The notes under the pieces: generated by a model
Seen by the model: only the letters and a program-made list of their open reading frames with translations
Told to the model about the DNA's origin: nothing
Databases searched by the model: none
Part shown: positions 5,334 to 9,141 of the stretch, piece after piece
Layout: every line of letters begins with the position of its first letter
Position numbering within the stretch: the stretch's first letter is position 1
Program-made: the position numbers and the translations under genes
Assembly: GCA_031261125.1 (NCBI GenBank)
Contig: JAISJZ010000144.1
Coordinates: 1-9,141 of the forward strand
Reading direction: 5' to 3'
Source of the DNA: Planctomycetaceae bacterium
GTDB taxonomy: Bacteria; Planctomycetota; Planctomycetia; Pirellulales; Thermoguttaceae
Length of the DNA stretch: 9,141 nt

Positions 5334-7322
5334 CTATTTCTTTTCCAGCAGGAACCCTTTGATAAAATAACCGTCGTCTTCGGAAACTCCGAACAAGCCG
5401 GACGGTCCGAAGTATCCCTTCACTTTGTCAAACTCCGGCAAATTTTTGCCGTCAATGAACGGCCGGCGGGAACCTTGACTGTCGTCCGGCGCAACAAGAG
5501 CGTTGAGGACTTTGCCGAGTACTGCCTGCGACTGCCCCATCTTGTTCTGCCGGACAAGTTCATACGTCGGCTGCAATGTTGCATCCGTTCGGGCAAAAAA
5601 CTGAACGAAATGCGGCTTGTCCGTTATGCCGAACTGTTTGAAAACGCTGTGGACTTTCTGATAGTCAGCGCGATTGACAACCGATGTTTTCGGCTCGCTA
5701 TCCACCCGGTCTAATACCGTTTGCAGATATTCTTTGTTGGTACTGACGAACAAACAGCCCTTCGCTACGGTGACCGCTCCGTCTGGAAATACCGGCGGCG
5801 CATCCTCTTCCGCTGCTTCTTCCTCTTTCGGTTTCGGTTTGCTGACGGACGGAGTTGGTGCCACTAAATCCGGTACGCCGGTCGGACCGGTCGGCGGAGC
5901 AATTCCTTCTTCTGCCGGCGCACGGTGCCAAAGAATGTAAGAGCGGTGTTTCGTTGACTGCATATCCGTATCATTCGCAAAGAGTTTCTTCAACGCATTG
6001 CGCATCGCTTCTTCTTTGTCTTTTTTTAATTCCACGGCAATCACGATGGACTCGCTCGCCGGTGTTATCGGCAACTGATAGTGCGACATTCCAACGGCGT
6101 GCTGTCCCAGATTGTCAATCACTTCTTTACGCAGGTTGATTTGCGGACCGTGCGGGTCTTCTTCGAGACCTTTAACGATGTCCGCCCAAACGCCCTCTTC
6201 GCCCTGCATCACAAGGGCATCGAACAACGAACCGAAGTTCTCGAAAATCGCGGCAGGGTCAACCCGCAGCATCGTACATCGGGCAGCATCCTCCGGCAGC
6301 CATTTCGGCGGCTCAAAACCGGTACCGTCAGGAAAAACCAGCATCCGCATCGCCAATCGGTACGGCTTCTTTGCATAAACGAAAATCCGATAAACGGACT
6401 CCTTGTCTTCGGATTTCAGATTGACCGTTCCGCCGATACCGTGAACCGCATCGAAGCCCTGCTGCTTGAGAACCGTAAAAACCGACGGTTTATCCTTGCG
6501 TTTTTCCGCCAGCGGACTGCGAAGCAGAACCCGAATGGATTCGCCGTAGTCCAGCGGGTCAATAAACCAAACAATTTGCGGTTTCGCCCCTTCCGGTAAA
6601 TCCTTTTGACACCGGTTCACCACTGTCTTGAATCCTTCGGTGCCGGCGAGCGAATTTTTGGACGAATCGCTTACCCTGTCCGCAATCAGTTGAACCAAAT
6701 GCAGTTGGTCGGAAACGATTAAATAATCGTCTTTGGTAAGAAAATACGCTTTGCGTTCCTCTTCCTCTGCGGCGGGCTTTTCTTTGTTCTTATCGGTATT
6801 CTTGTCTTTTGCGTCTTTTATTTTTTTTTCGGCAAACTGCGGCGGAAACGTCAACACAGAAACGTCCAAATCCTTGTATCTGACGGTACCCTTTTTAACG
6901 CCGTTGCTTTCCAGTTTTTTGAGCAGTTTGTCCCGGTACGTTTCTGCTTCTTTCCGCCGGTCTTTAATGTCCATCAGAAAAACATAACCGGGAATTTTAT
7001 CGGGAATCGCAATCATACCGGCAGCAACTTCGCCGGACGGCAGTCCGGTGATGCCGTCGAGTGTCCAGCCGAAGCGGTCTTCAAGCCGTTGACTGATTTG
7101 TTCCCGTACATCTTTTTTGAACGCATCCATTACCGGGTCGCTCATCAACGTTCCGATTTGCGTTTTCCGCCATTGTTCGCCGAGTTCTTTCAGATTGCGA
7201 ATCACGAAGAATCCCTTGGTCGAGTCAGGGAAAATCTTTTCCGAAACGGTTTGGGCGGACACCGGGAGTGTCAGGGCAACCGAAAGGAAGAGCGGTAAAA
7301 TACGGAAGAACATCGTGTTCAT
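5334..7322 (-). CDS. Secreted two-module DUF3352-like protein of unknown function
   Basis: A 662-residue protein with a Sec signal peptide (hydrophobic about 5-20, cleavage after Ala23, 'VSA|QT'). The mature N-terminus has the pattern 'FPDSTKGFFVIRNLKEL' followed by 'WRKTQIGTLMSDPVM' (51-65), typical of a secreted family that is widespread in planctomycetes and loosely related to DUF3352. No enzymatic motif is visible. Two charged low-complexity linkers occur at about 164-190 (Lys/Glu) and 471-510 (Pro/Glu/Ala). Each is followed by a similar segment: 'KAYFLTKDDYLIVS' (191-204) then 'IADRV', and 'GAVTVAKGCLFVS' (515-527) then 'VLDRV'. The protein therefore looks like two diverged copies of one module. 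It is the first gene after a TATAAT promoter and probably opens the operon with nadB and the GH-A glycosidase. There are two possible ATGs (codons 1 and 4) and no clear Shine-Dalgarno. Nine consecutive A at 6829-6821 encode part of the first linker. Confidence 0.85.
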   Translation of the reverse strand: MNTMFFRILPLFLSVALTLPVSAQTVSEKIFPDSTKGFFVIRNLKELGEQWRKTQIGTLMSDPVMDAFKKDVREQISQRLEDRFGWTLDGITGLPSGEVAAGMIAIPDKIPGYVFLMDIKDRRKEAETYRDKLLKKLESNGVKKGTVRYKDLDVSVLTFPPQFAEKKIKDAKDKNTDKNKEKPAAEEEERKAYFLTKDDYLIVSDQLHLVQLIADRVSDSSKNSLAGTEGFKTVVNRCQKDLPEGAKPQIVWFIDPLDYGESIRVLLRSPLAEKRKDKPSVFTVLKQQGFDAVHGIGGTVNLKSEDKESVYRIFVYAKKPYRLAMRMLVFPDGTGFEPPKWLPEDAARCTMLRVDPAAIFENFGSLFDALVMQGEEGVWADIVKGLEEDPHGPQINLRKEVIDNLGQHAVGMSHYQLPITPASESIVIAVELKKDKEEAMRNALKKLFANDTDMQSTKHRSYILWHRAPAEEGIAPPTGPTGVPDLVAPTPSVSKPKPKEEEAAEEDAPPVFPDGAVTVAKGCLFVSTNKEYLQTVLDRVDSEPKTSVVNRADYQKVHSVFKQFGITDKPHFVQFFARTDATLQPTYELVRQNKMGQSQAVLGKVLNALVAPDDSQGSRRPFIDGKNLPEFDKVKGYFGPSGLFGVSEDDGYFIKGFLLEKK

Positions 7323-7372
7323 AAACGGTTATCTAACGAGGGAAAGCGGAAATTCCGAAAACTCACCGCGTC

Positions 7373-7401
7373 ATTATAACCGTTTTTTTCGTTTTTACCA
7401 T
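7373..7401 (-). promoter_or_regulatory. Promoter candidate for the secreted protein-nadB-glycosidase operon
   Basis: A perfect TATAAT (-10) lies at 7378-7373 on the minus strand. The -35 is weak: ATGGTA at 7401-7396 with a 17-bp spacer, or TGGTAA at 7400-7395 with 16 bp. The spacer is A-rich. Transcription would start near 7366, giving a leader of about 44 nt before the ATG at 7322. The leader holds a short palindrome, CGGAA-A-TTCCG (7347-7357), which could be a protein-binding site. I see no convincing terminator for the upstream GH97 gene in the 117-bp gap. Confidence 0.5.
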
Positions 7402-7430
7402 AGCAATTTCGGACTTTTCCGTTTTTTTCG
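7380..7430. repeat. 12-bp direct repeat flanking the promoter's upstream side
   Basis: CCGTTTTTTTCG occurs exactly at 7380-7391 and 7419-7430, 39 bp from start to start. The first copy abuts the -10 hexamer and fills part of the spacer; the second lies just upstream of the -35. Each copy has a seven-T (A on the coding strand) tract, so bent DNA or an UP-like element is possible. Confidence 0.45.
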
Positions 7431-7439
7431 GGAAGAATT

Positions 7440-9141
7440 CTACCGGCGGAAAATGTTCCGCAACTGCCGCCGTTGCCTGTCGTCCAACTTCTCGAACACA
7501 ATCACTTGTCCGCCCTCTTTCGCCAACTTGACGGACAACACACCCGAAGAATTGACCATTACCTTCTTCACCGCGATTTTCCGGGCATCCTCATCCGTTT
7601 CCGGCGTGTCGGCGTAAATCGTCGCTTCGTACCGCCCTCTGCCCAGAAATGTCAACGGCACCGTCAGCGTCCGCGATTCCTCGTTGGTTATCGCCCCGTA
7701 ATACCAATCATTTCCGCTGCGGCGCACCAGTGAGAAATACTCCCCGACTTCACCTGCCACGCCTTTGCTTTCGTCCCAAACCGTCGGCAAACCGCGGTAA
7801 TAATCCAAACCGGCGGAATCCTTCTTATACACTTCCGGGCTGTCGCACAAGCAGCGTATCGGTGAATCATACAGGAACGAAATTGCCAACTCGTGGGCGC
7901 GGGTTCCGATACCTTGTGCGGTCTTGAAACCCTCCACCGCTTTGCCGCCGTAGTGCCGGTTCAAAAACGCGCCGGGCGTAAAGTCGCCGGGACCGAGCAT
8001 CAGCCGGGTGTAGGGCTGCGTGCAGTAGTGTTCCGGCGTTAATTTCGTCCACTTGTTTTGTTCGTTGCCGTGAATCCCTTCGCGGGTAATCAGGTTCGGA
8101 TATGTCCGCCGATAGCCCGTCGGTTTATACGCTCCGTGAAAATCGACAAGCAACTTGTGCTGCGCCGCCTTCTTAACGGTCTTGTCGTACCACTCGACCA
8201 TTTCTTGGTCGTCTCTGTCCATAAAGTCGATTTTTACACCGGCAATGCCCCACTTTTCGTATTGGGCGAACGCTTCGTCCATCTGCCGGTCAATGTCCTT
8301 CCAGTTCAGCCAAAGGAATAAGCGGATATTTTTCTCTTTGGCATATTTCACAAGTTCTTCGATGTCCGTTTCGTCGCTACCTTTCAACACATTGTTCCGC
8401 GGGTCGCCCATCCGGTATTTTTTTCCGGCGTACCACGGGTCATCAACAAAGTGATACTGCCAACCCATTTCGGCGGCAAAATCAATGAACGGTTTAACGG
8501 ATTTCGTACTCATATTCGCGTTACTGTCGCTCCACCAGTCCCACGATGCGCTGCCGGGCTGAATCCAAGTCCAATCGGCGTTCGGGTTCGTCGGTTCGCT
8601 GACGTTCATCACAATCGTTTGGTCAACGAGATTGATTGCCTTCGGCGCAACAATAATTATCCGCCACGGACTTTTATCCGGCGTTTTGGTAACGGCAAGT
8701 CCTCTGCCGTCCTTCCGCGGAGCAAGAGCAGCGTGAATCTTTGCTTCTTTTTGCGGTTTTGCTGTCTTGACGATAAAACGGACGGTACCGGTTCCTTTTT
8801 CCTTTTCTTCTTCGTCAACACCGGCAAATCCTTCCAGCGTTTTATACTTTCCGTCGAGGTTAAAAATCAGCCGACCGTTGGCGTGAGTGCCGAAACCGGT
8901 TTTATATTCTTTGCCGCCGACTCGCAGCGGGTTTTTATCAACGCTGCGGTTGGTGTTCAACGCCCCCCAATCCTGCGAAGCCGAGGCGGGTTTCAGCGTT
9001 GATAAATTGACTTTCTTGCCGTCTTTGTCTGTTAAAACAACGTCGCACCAGTCGGCGTGGTCGTAAGAAATGGCATCGTCGCCCTTGTCGGCAACTAATT
9101 CCAGTTGATGCACCCCTTCGACGGAAACGTTGACCGGTTTT
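7440..9141 (-). CDS. NPCBM-GH97 glycoside hydrolase, 5' end beyond the window
   Basis: The frame stays open from the stop at 7440 to the window edge; 566 whole codons are visible and the true start lies outside. The GTG at 9113 is internal. Numbering from the first visible codon, residues about 1-125 match an NPCBM carbohydrate-binding module ('SQDWGALNTNRSVDKNPL', 'GKEYKTGFGTHANGRLIFNL'). 'SPWRIIIVAPKAINLVDQ' (about 157-174) is the end of the GH97 N-terminal sandwich. The GH97 barrel follows: 'WIQPGSASWDWW' (about 192-203), 'GVKIDFMDRDDQ' with Asp305, 'LLVDFHGAYKPTG', and 'REGIHGNE' ending in Glu360. Asp305 as nucleophile with Glu360 as acid/base, 55 residues apart, fits the D415/E470 pair I recall for the retaining alpha-galactosidase BtGH97b. 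The Gly after His335 replaces the Glu of inverting SusB. A retaining alpha-glycosidase, perhaps an alpha-galactosidase, is therefore likely. The GH97 C-terminal sandwich is at about 460-551, followed by a basic tail. Its signal peptide cannot be seen. Confidence 0.93.
   Translation of the reverse strand, partial: KPVNVSVEGVHQLELVADKGDDAISYDHADWCDVVLTDKDGKKVNLSTLKPASASQDWGALNTNRSVDKNPLRVGGKEYKTGFGTHANGRLIFNLDGKYKTLEGFAGVDEEEKEKGTGTVRFIVKTAKPQKEAKIHAALAPRKDGRGLAVTKTPDKSPWRIIIVAPKAINLVDQTIVMNVSEPTNPNADWTWIQPGSASWDWWSDSNANMSTKSVKPFIDFAAEMGWQYHFVDDPWYAGKKYRMGDPRNNVLKGSDETDIEELVKYAKEKNIRLFLWLNWKDIDRQMDEAFAQYEKWGIAGVKIDFMDRDDQEMVEWYDKTVKKAAQHKLLVDFHGAYKPTGYRRTYPNLITREGIHGNEQNKWTKLTPEHYCTQPYTRLMLGPGDFTPGAFLNRHYGGKAVEGFKTAQGIGTRAHELAISFLYDSPIRCLCDSPEVYKKDSAGLDYYRGLPTVWDESKGVAGEVGEYFSLVRRSGNDWYYGAITNEESRTLTVPLTFLGRGRYEATIYADTPETDEDARKIAVKKVMVNSSGVLSVKLAKEGGQVIVFEKLDDRQRRQLRNIFRR

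Noticed and set aside
6081..6599. Open frame of 172 codons on the plus strand opposite the DUF3352-like gene
   Set aside because: It is antisense to a confident gene; the product is Arg/Asn-rich with no motif, and no promoter is visible.
7410..7435. Possible intrinsic terminator after the GH97 gene
   Set aside because: The hairpins on the transcribed strand (such as CGGA-AAAG-TCCG) have only 4-5 pairs and no U-tract follows in the direction of transcription.
8451..9002. Open frame of 183 codons on the plus strand opposite the GH97 gene
   Set aside because: It lies fully inside the NPCBM-GH97 coding region in antisense, with no domain, no ribosome site and compositional bias.
9111..9113. GTG as the start codon of the GH97 gene
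   Set aside because: The frame continues upstream to the window edge (KPVNVSVEG precedes it) with NPCBM-like sequence, so this codon is an internal valine.

Overview
The window looks like a piece of a planctomycete chromosome, probably from the Pirellulales. The call rests on recalled family features, not on a search. The L-aspartate oxidase has the N-terminal 'YLVPFHPKR' lead-in that I associate with planctomycetes. The 662-residue secreted protein belongs to a DUF3352-like family that is common there. Two glycoside hydrolases and an NPCBM domain sit close together, and Shine-Dalgarno signals are weak at most starts. Base composition looks close to even in G+C, with no block that stands out as foreign. 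I see no tRNA, rRNA, CRISPR array, insertion sequence or attachment site.

All six genes lie on the minus strand and the window is almost wholly coding. In order of transcription, from high to low coordinates, they are: (1) 9141-7440, the 3' part of an NPCBM-GH97 glycosidase whose start lies beyond the window; (2) a 117-bp gap holding a TATAAT promoter; (3) 7322-5334, a secreted two-module DUF3352-like protein; (4) 5331-3721, nadB, 2 bp downstream; (5) 3714-2347, a secreted clan GH-A (GH39-like) glycosidase, 6 bp downstream; (6) an 86-bp gap with an extended -10 promoter and a leader hairpin; (7) 2260-1130, a proline-rich lipoprotein with a DUF4105/Lnb-type periplasmic domain; (8) a 63-bp gap with another extended -10 promoter inside an inverted repeat; (9) 1066-11, an exported alpha/beta-hydrolase-fold protein that seems to have lost its catalytic triad.

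The three middle genes (7322-2347) look like one operon. It would make a secreted protein, the first enzyme of NAD synthesis and a secreted glycosidase, and no functional link between them is obvious. Five of the six products are exported or probably exported. The two glycosidases suggest use of plant or microbial polysaccharide, but the genes do not form a classic utilisation locus: I see no transporter, regulator or sulfatase.

I do not see a clear new biological system. The best leads are the apparent pseudo-hydrolase, the Lnb-like lipoprotein, the internally duplicated secreted protein and the GH97 domain arrangement. Family names come from motif recognition without a database search.
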